A stretch of 64,000 nt of DNA from Plasmopara viticola (Eukaryota; Oomycota; Peronosporomycetes; Peronosporales; Peronosporaceae), in contig MBPM02000070.1 of NCBI GenBank assembly GCA_001695595.3, positions 186,001 to 250,000 on the forward strand, written 5' to 3'. The position numbers were made by a program, and so were the translations under genes. The notes below the pieces were generated by a model. That model worked only from the letters and a program-made list of their open reading frames with translations, had not been told where the DNA came from and made no database searches. Position 1 is the stretch's first letter. Each line of letters begins with the position of its first letter. Below, one piece after another: positions 37,870 through 50,272 of the stretch.

Positions 37870-40790
37870 TCTAACGTCGCCGTAACTATACATTTGAATT
37901 AATACTTTATTCCTGGATGTTTTTAATCTGACTCGTCAACTTGATAAAGTGCCCCTTATATACTTCACCAATTTCCATCGACGCTGCGGTGAATACTGAC
38001 TCGTCAGTGTAAATCCCTCGCACTTTGCGCGCTGGTGCGGCCCTAAATAGACTTTCTAAAGATGTTCGCGAGGCCCTGATCAAAATTATATAGATGAATC
38101 CATCAACTATGATTAGCTTGTTGACAGACTCTTAATTGGTCAACAACCATATTCTTTGCTTTTAACTTTTGACAGAAAAAAAACTACACATTAGACCAAA
38201 AAGTTGTCACTGGGGCCACACAGCTCCTTGCACAAAGGGAGCATGCACGGTGAGCGACTTGTCTCTTCCATCAGTCATGCGGAGATCATGTATGCAATAG
38301 ATTACAGTTAGTCCTACCCATAATTCCATGTACCTCTTCTGTTGACCGGTCGTGTTGTCGTCGTTCGTAGCTCTTCAAGTACTGACTGCGCAATGGCATG
38401 TAGCCAGGCCAGTTTGTCGGCATATTTCTTTATACAATCGCCTTCATTCTACCACGTAAAATTGACAAAACGAGCTCATATGTTCCTTGTCCAAGAACTC
38501 GTACAGCAGCAACAATCTGATGCACCAAAGCAAGCCTTCTTAGCATAATTCTAACTTTTCATGCAGTGCATGATGGGGCACTGGAAAACAATGTTCTTCC
38601 AATCCCACCAGCAGTAACAATTCGTTGCAAGCAAGTAAGGAAGGCGCGAGCTCCATAAATACGACTCTGAGTTAAGAGATCCATTTTTGAAGGAACACCC
38701 ATAAAGCAAGTAAGGTTGACTGTACAAACGGACGGCCTAAGAATAGGCTTGTCTTGCTTTCGACTCTTTTAAGTGCAAGCCACGGCGTAAGAAATGATAA
38801 CGAAAATTGCTATAAAAAGTAGTCACGCACAGGCTCGCCCTTCTGAGATCCTAAAAAGAGGTAATTTCCCGTCCCATAGGACCTAGAGTATGTCCGTAGA
38901 TCCGCAATTTTAAATGTTGCCGAGTAAAGTAGCCTTCACTGATGAATAAGCACACATGATTTGTTTCCATACTAGATAGGTCCGACGAAGTGGACTTTCG
39001 TCTCACCCAAGGGCTGTGGCGGGTCGCTGGCAAAAGCCATGCCTCAGGGTCATAAAAGGCTGGATGCCCTAGCACCAGTACAGCATAAATTACATTCTTG
39101 GGAATATAAGGTCTATCCAAACCTTCCATTCTTGAAGACGGTCGTGAATACAACCATTTTTCTCGAAGAATCACAAGGTGCTTATCATATCTTACCGTGT
39201 TATATACTTCTTATTGTGCGCTGTTCTATCGGCCAGATTATGAGTTGGTCCACATCAGCAGATTAAAATATTTTTTCGACATAAATGTTTGTTCGGCATA
39301 TTAAACGTACGCCGATCAATAGACTTTAATGCATTTTTTGCAGGCGTAGATATAGACGTATTCTTCGACGGCGATTCCAGAGAAATTGATTCAAGTGGAC
39401 AAGCGGTATGCTCAATTACAATTTAATTCCAGCAGATCCATTTTTCGTAACGGCGGAGACGTAAAGTAAGATAGATAAACAGACTAAGGCATATGATGCT
39501 ACAATTACCTATCATTTATACCCCGAATGGTATAGCTATCAGCGATATGACGCTACATTTTAGCAGAGGCTGATTCAATTATTTGAGGCCGATTTGGTGA
39601 TGTCTGCGAAGACAATCCATGAAGTATGTTTACACAGGAAGCTTCGATCGTTCATACTTTGCGGTATGTGCGCATATGTGGGTCGATAGCTTTCTATGGT
39701 GGCGTAGAAATAATTGTGTGCTTAGCCTGCCAAGGTACTATATAAATGCACCGTTTTGTGATCTTTGTTAGCCGATCGGACAAAATGACTCATAAAGTAC
39801 GATGTCGAGTCAGCAGCATTGCCCTTTGTCATGCCTTTATATTACATAAGTTTATCGTCTTGGACCGAGATCCAGCATAAAATGGATGTTTGGAATAGCG
39901 TAATCGGGGCAGGTTGGCCATGTTCACATTGAGTTATCTGCAAATCGATAGCTAGACTGAGCGAACAACTAGCGCCGTCAAAGTTGACGTGCTGTGTCAT
40001 TGAACGGTAGGGACAGCATGTACTGTTGCGCTGTGCCATTAAAAGGTAGGGACAGCATGTACTACTTGTTGGGTTTGCATTGAGCATTACCGATCATGCC
40101 TTAACAGTCGATTCGCCGTTCAACGAAAATGAGACAGCTTATCCTATTGTCGGTGTACCGCTATCGAGAAAATAGCAGAGCAGCTTGCTAGTATTAGCCT
40201 CCCTCCCACAGTTTGCAAATAAATTGAGGACTCTGTGTCTAAAGACGAAGTACGTTCTTGTCAAAACATCGGAAGTCAAGACATCAAAGGAATATTCAGA
40301 TCGGAATGAAAGGAGAGGCAAATAAAAGAATGTATTAGAGATCTGGTTTTATAAAATGCCTGGAATCTACTATGCGCGTGCTCTCAGTACTTCTTCCAAT
40401 TCTGCTTGAGCGTTTCACTCGGTGTAGTTAGCCAGAAGACATGGGCAGCGTGGAAATCCCATTGGTTATTCTTAGCCTCATTGCTGAACCTAAGCGTTTG
40501 TGGTGATCCGAATTGCATGCCTTGTGCCCATGACTTTAAGAGTACAATCATCCTGGAGACAGCTCAACTACTGAAGCTTTTACTTTAGAGATACAATTTT
40601 ATGAAGTGCCCGAAGCTTACGTATATCTTTACATATAACGGCGGGTGCATTGACATCGTCTTTGGAAGTCGACAGCAACGCTGACACATTCCTTTCCAAA
40701 TTTTCAAAAGCTTGACAACACGTTTTAATTTTGTACGAATATGCTAAAAATAATGTAGTGTTTGTTCTCACATTGTCTTTTCTAATGGTA
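37870..40790 (+). repeat. Block G, copy 3
   Basis: Matches block G2 and G1 in order. Integrase traces are at about 39,930-40,140 (TERTT, then VGFALS, then SPFN). A 39-bp imperfect tandem duplication at 39,991-40,068 falls within this trace. No intact gene. Confidence 0.6.
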
Positions 40791-41299
40791 TCGGCAGTCC
40801 TAGTCAAGGGTATAAGCGTGCTAGATGCAAAGCATAGAAAGCTAGAAATCAAGCTATTCGACAGAAAGGAGCTGTTTCGTGAAACTGGTACAGCTTCAAG
40901 TACAACTCGTCGTGCGGGTTTGCTGGATGAGGTTACATTAAATTAGACATTATAGGGAATCATCTCACCGGAAGCGAAAATATTTTGCGAATAATAAGTG
41001 AAAGAAAACAATTTACGTGATAGAGAAATTACTGTACACATTCGCGACTTGCGTTAAATTGCAGCAAAGAGCGTGAAAAGGGGCAAAAAATTGTGGTGGA
41101 CCATGTCGTCTTCTACCCAGATCCTGTAATGAGTAAGTACAAGTTTTAAACTCGTTTAAAAAAGACATAAGCAAAGTACAAGAACTCCGTGGTCCAGCAC
41201 TGTAGACAATTCTATTGTCGAATTTTTTTGATCAAAACTGATGAAGGTGATGAGTTTAAGTGAAGATATTTATTCTACAAAAGCAGGAAACGCATGGCA
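40791..41299 (+). pseudogene. Gag-like relic (block H, copy 4)
   Basis: The segment 40,795-40,945 is the best-preserved N-terminal gag part (VKGISVLDAKHRKLEIKLFD, then TTRRAGLLDE). The motif VVDHVVFYPDPVM follows at about 41,093-41,131. The block is frameshifted between these segments. Confidence 0.5.
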
Positions 41300-43860
41300 G
41301 GTCAGAAATAAGACCGTCTGTCCGCTCATGGAAAGCAGCCGCAAATGCTTCCGAGATGCTAATCACACTACTTTGGCATAACGAAAAAACGCATTAGAGA
41401 CTACAACGTTTGTTTGATTAGTACACTCGTTTTCCGATCGATGTTTTGACCCTGGTAGAGCATTTTAATTCATTGTCCGGCCTATCCGGAAGCGTGTCAG
41501 CACGCACACTAAACTCGTTCATTTTATATTAAGCGCAAAAGATGAAATTTGCAAAAAGAGCGATCAACTTGCCTTATTGCTGTGCGTACGGATGTATGAC
41601 TACAAGGGATTGGAGCATTAAGATACACTTGACATGTTATCATTGCATACTGCATGGCAAGTCGTCAGAAACGTCACATGCGATGCTAAACGGCTTTAAT
41701 GTGCCCAAAAAAATCAAAAGAAGTGGCCGCTCAACGATATATATGCTGTCAGAACCATTTAAAGCTGGCTTTTCAAGCTAGATCCGACGTTTTTTGCACC
41801 ATCTCGGACAGCGGCTACGCGAGGTCTGCATAGCCTGCACTGCACTTCAAGAAAAAGGCCGGCTAAGCCTCACCAATTTTTCAAGCTTTACCTCAAGAAA
41901 GTCAACTAAGTTTTCGTCCGTAGCCATTTTTGAGAAGACAAGTCGACTCTAGAAGCCTATATAGGTCATCTTAGTTTGTGAGGTTGTGAGGAACAATATA
42001 GCATTTCAACAGCATTATTAGTTCTTGCATTAGGGGGGGGGCTTGAAGTCCTCGGCTGCTTCGTAAGCAGCCATGTGGTTCACGTAGACCCTAAAAAGTG
42101 AAATTTGTTTAGGCTTTGCCTAAATCATGATTTTACAGAATCCGTAGTGAATGAATAGAGCGTCGTTGGGGCACTAAAATTTCTTGTGGCATCACTAACC
42201 ACTCCCATAGCACAGCACTACGCGTATCAATCACCGTGATGAACATATCTGAGTTTATGCGGTATATTTGACTTTGCATTCAAATTGAGAAGATATCAAC
42301 CAGTTTTAGTGTTTTAGACAAAGTACACCCGGACACGTTGCTACGCTGCTGTGCCGTTGCCCACTTCAAATCATCATGAGCATGAATTCGTCGCCTTTTC
42401 CCGTTCGAATTTGAAGGACAAATATCGGATTTGAGTGCGAGGATTTGCTCCTCATACCATGCACTTTTTCACCTTCGTGACAAAGAAGTCATATATACCA
42501 GCATCACTTCAATAATTCGATCAAGTATTTTTTTGAAAATGTGCAGAAAGACGCCCTTCTTTCGGCGAAGTGTGCAGCATGCACATAAAATTTTACACCT
42601 TGGCGATAATCACTTACAAGCTTTACTTCTTTAAGTGATGCAAATACGTCAATTGATTAGCAGGCACCCACCTATCGTACTAGCTCTGAAAATTCCTGGC
42701 GTGGTTGCTGTAAATTTTGTAAGGTTTTTGAAATTTTTATAACGTGCTCCATGGAGCGACACATCTTTACTCTTGAGATGGTGTAGGGTGAATTGATAGT
42801 GCATCTTTTTGTAGAAGCATACAGGGTATCAATAAGTCGAAGTTAACAATTAAAGTTAGCACTTCAACTATTTAGTAGGAATATCACAATTAAGTAAAGT
42901 AAGATGATAGATCCCGAATAATATCTAAGAAATTGCGTACCACAACGCGCATTACACCGATAATGCGATGAAGAAAGCTTGAGCACTATCCCGTCTTGAT
43001 GACTCATTTGCTATGAGCCTTGTTTAAAGCTGTGCGATCGTACTATTTTATGTAAGACGAGCCCTCGGAACTTTAGTCAAAAGAGCCAAAAATCTATACT
43101 CCCCCCAAAAAATACGTTTGTGTTGTAATTGCTTCACTTTTATCGTCGTAAAATTGCATGAAGTGTCTTTCTATACTCGTATCATTTAAAATATGCAACG
43201 CATAACCTTGCTTTCGGCTCCTTGATCAGCTATGGCTACAAAGCTTTAGCGAACATATCTGCATTGTCGACTCATGCCGGCACATACTGCACAATGACGT
43301 TTTACTGCTTAATTCAATCTCGCAATATATCTGTTCTTCATTACGTCCCTCGAAGTTGCCAGCAATACTATATGCTTTGATTGGGCTCCGATGAGCATGA
43401 ATTACTCCGCGACACTTTAAGCTCCTTCGCAATTTAGGATACATCCTCCACAAACATAACTGCAATCACAAAATTTGACTTGCATGCATTGCATCTTACT
43501 TAATGATCTGATACGAAGCACTTTTAATTGTAAGGCATGCCCCATCAGTGTTAGTATAATTTACAGCACTGACGTAGATTGCAAATGTACGTGTATAACG
43601 AGGGTTCGCTTAGCTGCTAATGTAATTTTCGTCTACATTGGCAATGTCAGGACGGCTGAGTATTGACTTTACCTCCAATCATCACATACTTGATATGGCA
43701 AAATGTTACGTTTTGCTGTGATCCTTTCAATAGCTAAAGAATGTACGGTCACAACTTAAAACGTAAGCGGACTTGGTGAGATTCTGTTATTGGAATTGTA
43801 TCAAAATAATTGTCGTTTGCTGTAAACAAATTAGTTGCCTGGGCTTGCAGTACACTTTCT
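41300..43860 (-). mobile_element. Ty1/copia-derived relic, copy 2
   Basis: Paralogous to 5,021-7,950. The minus-strand RNase H C-terminus is detectable at 43,230-43,300 as YVPA...DNADMFAKAL. Remaining frames are short. Nothing else recognisable. Confidence 0.45.
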
Positions 43861-44100
43861 TAGTAGTAACATCTGCGTGGTTACATAGGCAGTTTTTTTT
43901 CCAGAGCACCTAAACCTAGTTAAAACCCTGATCCCCTATGCGACAACGCGGTTAACCCGAAAATCACCCCTTACCCTAAGTATTCACTAATCCGCACCCT
44001 AGTCCTAGCCACAATCTCTAACCATAGCCACAACCCCTATCCATGGCTCACGACCAAAGGTACTTTGTTTGCACCACAAGTAATTACAACCTTGTTGGAG
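43861..44100. repeat. C-rich CCTA-type degenerate repeat
   Basis: From 43,905 to 44,045 the sequence is strongly C-rich on the plus strand, with recurrent CCCTA, CCTAA and CCATAG words. It resembles a degenerate telomere-like or simple-repeat array. It marks the left limit of the Maverick-like region. It may be an interstitial telomere-like tract or an element terminus; no terminal inverted repeat was found. Confidence 0.4.
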
Positions 44101-44220
44101 AACTCGCAAGTAACATGATTGTATATACTCATCAGATTCTTCGCTCAAGATAAAAACAAAAATTGAGCTCCACTTCTTACGTCCTATCTAAAGCAACGAT
44201 ATAATAAGTTTAACAAAGAT

Positions 44221-44548
44221 ATGTGTAATTACTTGTTAAATAATGGTACGATTTGTGGTCATGCAAAAACTAAAAGTCGGTACTCCAAGCATCCCGACCT
44301 CATCAAATTCCCCAAGCATGAAACCAATCTCGATAATGCTGAAAAGATGATAAGACAAATATTTTCAGAACCATTTGATCGATGGGTGAATTTTCCATGT
44401 GGAAAAAAAAATTATTGACTATCATCTCTATCCATATCACTGTTCATTCCCGAAGCATAGAGCATGGGTCCAGAGTATGTCAAAACCAATGCCTATGATG
44501 GACCTATTGTTTGAGGAATTGAAGAAGAACATGCGAAAGTCTATTTTC
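44221..44548 (+). pseudogene. Small Maverick-region protein, frameshifted
   Basis: An unidentified protein of roughly 100 codons beginning at 44,221 with a Cys-rich start (MCNYLLNNGTICGHAK). The frame shifts at an A-run near 44,403-44,410, after which another frame stays open to about 44,548. Its place upstream of the polymerase suggests a Maverick accessory protein. Function unknown. Confidence 0.4.
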
Positions 44549-44649
44549 TAAAGCTATCATATTTTTTGCACCAATCAGTCACCGAAAAATATCTTATTTG
44601 ATGTTTGATTTGATCCTGATACTATAAAGTATAAAGTATAAAGTGTATT

Positions 44650-44820
44650 ATGAAATACGATCCTGAAAAGTATAGAGACAATTCTGAAGCTCAGCGCGCA
44701 GCAGCTAGGCGATACTATCAAAAAAAATCGCGAAGAGAGACTGCAGGAGCAGGAAGAATACGATGACAATCATCGCGATGAACTGAACAAGAAACATCGG
44801 GAGAATTATGCCAAACTATA
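44650..44820 (+). pseudogene. Small basic coiled-coil protein, frameshifted
   Basis: An ATG-initiated short frame (KYDPEKYRDN, then AARRYYQK) moves to the next frame at an A-run near 44,721-44,728 and continues with charged residues to a stop at about 44,818. The Y-Y-Q-K and charged-repeat pattern is like small basic proteins of large DNA elements. Function unknown. Confidence 0.35.
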
Positions 44821-45177
44821 ATCACAAGACTAGTTTTTTTTTGTTCCATCTTAAGCGATAATTATACTTCATTTATAGTCACACCATAATTTTTTAGTAG
44901 CAAGTAGATAGCTCATATAAAAATGTTCTTTCATGAATTTGATGGATTAAACAAATTGGGGATCCCAGTTAAGAAGTGGGGGACAGTTATCGAATTAGGG
45001 TCCGTGGTGAGACCGGACGTATGGTGCGGGTTAGTAATTTATCAAGACCATACAATAGAAAACAAATTGTCAAGCAGAATCCCAAAGCTTTCCCACGCAA
45101 CTCGTCAATCAACGACAGGGTCAATGTTCTCAAGGGCGCGGTTAGCAGACCCAAAGCTTCTTATAATCGTATGAAAA

Positions 45178-48100
45178 GAAGAGCTAAAGAGGTTCATACA
45201 TTCGAGCGCGGATGTATTCTGTATTCTCAGAAGATCCCTTCGATCGCAGATCAAATCGTTTAAGGTGTCGATTGAGCTTGGATACAATCTAAGCAACATT
45301 CATACGGGTGAAAATAGATACTATTCACCAGGCTGGAACACTCATATCTCAGATAGCACTATCGCGATCAATAAGAAATCTTAGATCCAAACTAAGATCC
45401 TTGATATGATGAATTCGACAGACTTTGCATCAACGATCAAGTATCCATCAAGTTCTTAGAAGCTTGATGAGACTACCGCAGTCTCAGCAACATTGTTCTA
45501 CAGAGATCATTGACTGGAAGATAGTAAGATCACTATTACTGGTGTAATCAAGTCAAATAGACATATGATCAATTTCCCCAAAACAGAGAATAAATGTGTG
45601 TTTCACTGTATTGCCTATCACCTCCAGACTGAAGGACGGAACTATAACCGCATTTAGAGTCTTGTGAAAGATCGATTTAAGCAGTATTGTGCATTCAAGA
45701 ACATTAAATATTCGCTTTCACTGTTTTAATCCTTTGAGCCACTTGATATTCTCCAATTTGACGAGCTGGAGGAATGCTTCGACATCAGTATTGACGTTCA
45801 TGAGATGAATCTTGAAACAAAGGAAATTATTTATATTCGTAATTCTGATAGACAATGTTCAAACAAGCTCAACATCCCCGATTACAAGGGACATGCGATG
45901 TATATCCCACGTATCGATGCTTTGTCAAGTAAGTATCCTTGTAGTAACTGTGATATGATATTTGGGGAATGGAAGAAGCAAGCGGACCACAAGCGAGTGG
46001 AATGTAATGTTATGACAAGTGAGAGGTTCTGTGCTAGGCCGCAAGCATATCGACCAGGTGGCAACAAGCTCAAAGGACTTCTAAGTAAATACAAAATCAA
46101 GGGAGTTGATCACTACATGGACCACTTCATCGTTTATGACTTCGAAGCTATTCTAATGGATATTGATGAGCAACGTGGGGGATCGACGGCATATATTAGC
46201 AAGCATGTTCCTGTAATTGTTTCAGTTTGTGATAGCTTAAGTATGTTGGCTAAATGCTTCGTGAGTGATGATTAAAAGGATCTCCTCGATCAGATGTTTA
46301 GATACATCCATCAGTCGCCTCTAGTATATATGAATACAATGTATGTAAGTTTGGTGCTCTCTACAAACAAATTGAAAATCAAAAAGACTTGGATCAACTA
46401 TGTCAGCAAATTCCTCTCCTTGGTTTCAACTCTGGACAATATGATCTAAATCTGATTAAGAAGGATCTATTCACAGTCTTAGGTGTTGAGAACATTAACA
46501 TGGTTATCAACTCCCCAGCTACATGTCCATCTCTCCAAATAATCTCAAGATTCTCGACATCTCCAATTACCTTCCAGCTGGAACATCCTACTGTTCCTGC
46601 CTCGAGATGCATTTAAGCGGTTGTAACTGCTCAGATAAAATCCGTTGTGTTTGTGGGCTTGGTAAGGGTTTGTTTCCATACGAGTATATTACAAATTTCG
46701 ATACGCTAAATGAAACTCTTTTACCCAAGCATGCATTTGATTCTCAGTTTCGTGGGACGCAAATTTCAGACAAAGACTATAAAAGAATCACGTTTGTCCG
46801 GAATCATTACAAAATGAGGTATTCTGATCTGATATAATAATTTAGATGTAAAACTATTTGTCCTGACGGTTCAAAAGCAACGTGAGCAATACTGGTCGTT
46901 TGATCTAGACATGCTCATGGATGCTGTCTCTCTTCCAGGCTTAGCCGAGAAGGTTATGCATCAAATGTTGTACGAAAAGCTAGATCCAATCAAGAGAGTC
47001 CAGGGATCACCATTTTGTTTCCCAATCAACCGCTTTAATGGATATCGTAAGCAAGATGCAGACGCAAATAGAGAATTTGATATGGGGATCGATCATCTCA
47101 ATGAGCTTCTCGTCAAGCAACGGTACTCTTACAAACATTGTGAATGTGGTCTTACTGTAGAAAATGCATCATCTGACCGTTTTGATAACTTGAAGGGACA
47201 TATCAATGGTAACATTATGATGACTTGTATTCATTGCAATGTATCACGTAAAGACATGTCGATCAGCGAATTCGGGTATTGAAGCAAACAGCGACAAGCT
47301 TGTATGGTCAATTGATGTTCCTAACAAAGACATTTACCACAAGATGAAAGCGAATAATGCAAATGGTCCATCCATTTATTCAATCGATATGCCAACCGTG
47401 ACGAAACTAAAATTCGTAATGGTGAGAAATTCGTGAAGAAGGTTATTGGATACGATGCGAATGCTCTATACCTCTGGGCTCTAGATAATGAGATGCCGTG
47501 TGGAAAACTGACAACGATCTCTCCATACGGTTATATCCTTGATGCCATTCAATGTGATAAGATCTTTGAATCCCTTTAATGTGATATTGAAACGCCACCA
47601 CATCTCGAGGATTACTTCAGTGAGATGACACCAATCTTTAAGAACACTGAGATTGATCCCATAAACAAAGACTTAGTTGATGAGCACATGCACAGCTACA
47701 ACATGTCTCTCGAGAACAAGAATACATTGAAGTCTCGTAAGCTCATCGATTCATACTCTGGAAAGCAAATTCTCATCTACACACCCTCATTGAAATGGTA
47801 TCTGCAACATGGATTGTTTATCACGAAAACATACTCGTTCATCAAATAAGCATCTCATCGCCCATTAAAAAGATTCATGGAAAAGGTTTCAGAAGCTCGG
47901 CGTGAGGGCGATGCTGACGAGGATAAGGCTATGACTGCGGAGATGATAAAGTTTATTGGAAACTCAGCTTTCGGTCGCTCTGGAATGGATAAGGGTAAGC
48001 ATAAAGAGACTAAATACAGGAGTTGCGACGAGTCGATCAGTTCGATTGTCGAGCAAAATCGGCTCTATGATGTTGAAGAGCTAGGAGACTCATTCGAGAT

Positions 48101-48640
48101 TACCTTCAAGAAGAAAAAATGAAACTCAACAATCCTATTCATCTCTCAATTGCTATATATCAACTCGCCAAGCTTCGCATGTTAGAGTTCTATTACGATT
48201 GTATTGACTTTGTCTTCGACCGATCGGACTTCCAATACCAGGAAATGAATACAGATAGTGCTTATATATCATTTAGTAGTAAAAATCCATTCGAAGATAT
48301 CATCAAACCTGATCTACAGGAACATTACAATACTCACAAGTATATTTGGTTTCCTCGCGACGACACGGTAGAGAACGCAGCATTTAATCGACGTACTCCG
48401 AGTCTCTTTAAAAAGGAATGGAGAGGAAATGCGATTGTATCTCTCAGCTCGAAGAATTACATTTGTTATACGACAAATATAACGACGAGAATCATAAATT
48501 AGTAAATGTATCGGCGAATGGAGTTCAACACGGAGGTAATCGGAATGCATCGGTCCTGAGACCAGGAGGATTCGAACAGTTGTTCGCAATCGCATCACGC
48601 TGAGTGCTACCAATAAAGGATATCGTGTTGATAAGTATAG
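45178..48640 (+). pseudogene. Maverick/Polinton-type protein-primed DNA polymerase B
   Basis: Family B polymerase that replicates the element by protein priming. Readable in order: a KCVFHCIAYH segment (45,589-45,618), a C2H2-like finger (about 45,940-46,005, CSNC...H...C), Exo I region FDFEA-like YDFEA (46,135-46,150), Exo II LGFNSGQYDLN (about 46,422-46,454), palm A GYDANALYLWAL (47,448-47,483), palm B KFIGNSAFGRSGM (about 47,949-47,987), palm C MNTDSAYI (48,245-48,268), and a thumb-like ALSSKNYICY-type segment (about 48,435-48,475). At least eight internal stops and several frame changes (near 46,345, 46,520, 46,840, 47,280-47,410 and 48,490) make it non-functional. The first kilobase (45,178-46,335) keeps one frame through six stops. 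The exact start is uncertain; a frame beginning at 44,923 may belong to it. Confidence 0.85.
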
Positions 48641-48752
48641 TAAGAGCATCATTACAAGATCGGATTGAATTACTATTACGACAAGAGAAAGTTTTGAGGA
48701 TGGTATATCAACTGAGCCACTAGATATTTAGATCTTACTATATACCTAAATC

Positions 48753-49663
48753 ATGGAAACTCTACTATCTACCCTCTACAACGACCCAGCGACCAGATTC
48801 ATCAGCGCTCGGTAGCTCTATGAGAAAGCTAAAGCAATAGATTCACCTATCCGCCTAAAGGATGTGAAGGACTGGTACGCACAGCAGATAGACATACAAC
48901 GCCACCAAGAACAAAAAAGCAGACTTCCACAATTCAAAATCGCTTCTTATAGTCCAAACCCGTGGCAAATCGACTTAGGAAGCGTACTATGCTCACTGCG
49001 ATCAACGTCAACTCACGAATTGGATACGCGCAATTAATCCCGGATAAGAAAGCGATTTCAGTATTGAAGGCAATGAGAGCTTTTAAAAAAGCACACAAGG
49101 TCGATTACATAGCTTTAGACAATGGGAAAGAGTTCATGAATGATAGTGTCCAGACGTTTCTAAAAGAGAAGAATATTGAGCATTACAATAACGAGGCTGG
49201 TGATCACAATACGATGGATAAGATCGAGCGTTTCAATCGTACTTTGAAGCAACGTCTAATAAAGATTGATAAGCCATTAACAAAGTCTTTATTATCTGCT
49301 GTCATCAAGAAGTACAACTCGACATTTCACAGTGCAGACAACGCGACACCAAATCAAATGAAGGGAAAGGTCATGGAAGAGGATATTGAATATAATCAAG
49401 ATTTGAACAGAGATGTAACGAACGAACTCAATATTGATGACAACGTACTGTATAAGCTAAAGAAAGGAAAGTTTGATAAAGAATCGGAAAAATGGTCAAA
49501 GACTATCTACCAGATCGTTGGCATTGATGGTTACAAGATTCAAATTCGCTCGAAGAATAATCACACCCTATACAAGCCTCATGGCGAGCTTAAAGTAGTC
49601 AATGCTGATGCAACAGATGCTCTAATTGAGAAAATTAACTTTGGGACGTCGAGAACATATTAG
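48753..49663 (+). pseudogene. Maverick rve-type integrase
   Basis: Retrovirus-like DDE integrase used by Mavericks for chromosomal insertion. The N-terminal part begins at 48,753, has an in-frame TAG at about 48,813, and reads to PWQIDL (first catalytic Asp, about 48,960-48,975). A short deletion or frameshift follows. The frame 48,995-49,663 is then continuous and contains LDNGKEF (second Asp, about 49,114-49,134) and MDKIERFNRTLK (catalytic Glu, about 49,213-49,248). Thus D, D and E can all be seen, but not in one frame. It follows the polymerase in the same direction and precedes a chromodomain frame. Confidence 0.85.
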
Positions 49664-49674
49664 ATCATAAGAAG

Positions 49675-49866
49675 ATGCGAAACTGTAAAAATAGATACGT
49701 ACTAAAATGGACTGGCTTCGAAGAACACCAATGGGAGACTCAAGACAGTCTTCGTTTGATCAACAAAAACAAAATATGCGCTCCTGAAAGAAAATGTTTC
49801 AGTAATATAGAAAGTAAAACGAACTTAGAACGAAGGAGAAAAAATGAAGTGTCAGTCGTTGAATAA
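49675..49866 (+). CDS. Chromodomain fragment of Maverick integrase
   Basis: A 63-codon frame with YVLKWTGF and then WETQDSL, the core of a chromodomain: aromatic residues around a K-W-x-G-x(5-6)-W-E motif. Chromodomains are commonly fused to the C-terminus of Maverick and gypsy integrases. Here it lies 12 bp after the integrase stop in a shifted frame, so it is probably a detached part of the same protein. Confidence 0.65.
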   Translation: MRNCKNRYVLKWTGFEEHQWETQDSLRLINKNKICAPERKCFSNIESKTNLERRRKNEVSVVE

Positions 49867-49893
49867 AAAATTAAGTCTTGTGGTTTAAGCGCA

Positions 49894-50272
49894 GTGAGAG
49901 ATTGCATCCATTGCTATCACCACACTCCAGAGCAATCAGAGCGTGACATCATATATAAAAAAGAACGAAAGACACTTCATTATAAGGAGTTTAGTCGAAG
50001 ACTGAAGGTCATCGAGGAAGTAGATAGACTTAAATATGAGATGAGGTTGCTGGTCAATAGTGATATAATATCATACAAAGCATCTGTTCTAATTTTCGCT
50101 TCAATGACGTACTAGAGAAGCTATCCAACCTCCCATTCGATGAAGTAAGAGATACATACTGTCAGATGCTAGATGAGAGGAATCGAACCTGTAATAGATA
50201 CACAATGGGTATGAACGCTTCTTTCCACGCAGTGGAGCTAATGAAGTGTCATATTAATATTAATTCACTCTA
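49894..50272 (+). pseudogene. Unidentified Maverick-region protein, frameshifted
   Basis: Begins with Cys/His residues (MRDCIHCYHH) followed by a charged helical region. The frame ends at 50,115, but another frame continues from about 50,098 (FNDVLEKLSNLPFDE) to a stop at about 50,270, converging on the capsid-like gene. One frameshift near 50,100. No function assigned. Confidence 0.4.

Noticed and set aside
43475..43666. 63-codon Cys-rich plus frame
   Set aside because: It lies in the copia relic, is not kept in the paralogous copies and has no known motif.
48314..48652. 112-codon minus frame across the polymerase thumb
   Set aside because: It is antisense to polymerase motifs and has no recognisable domain.
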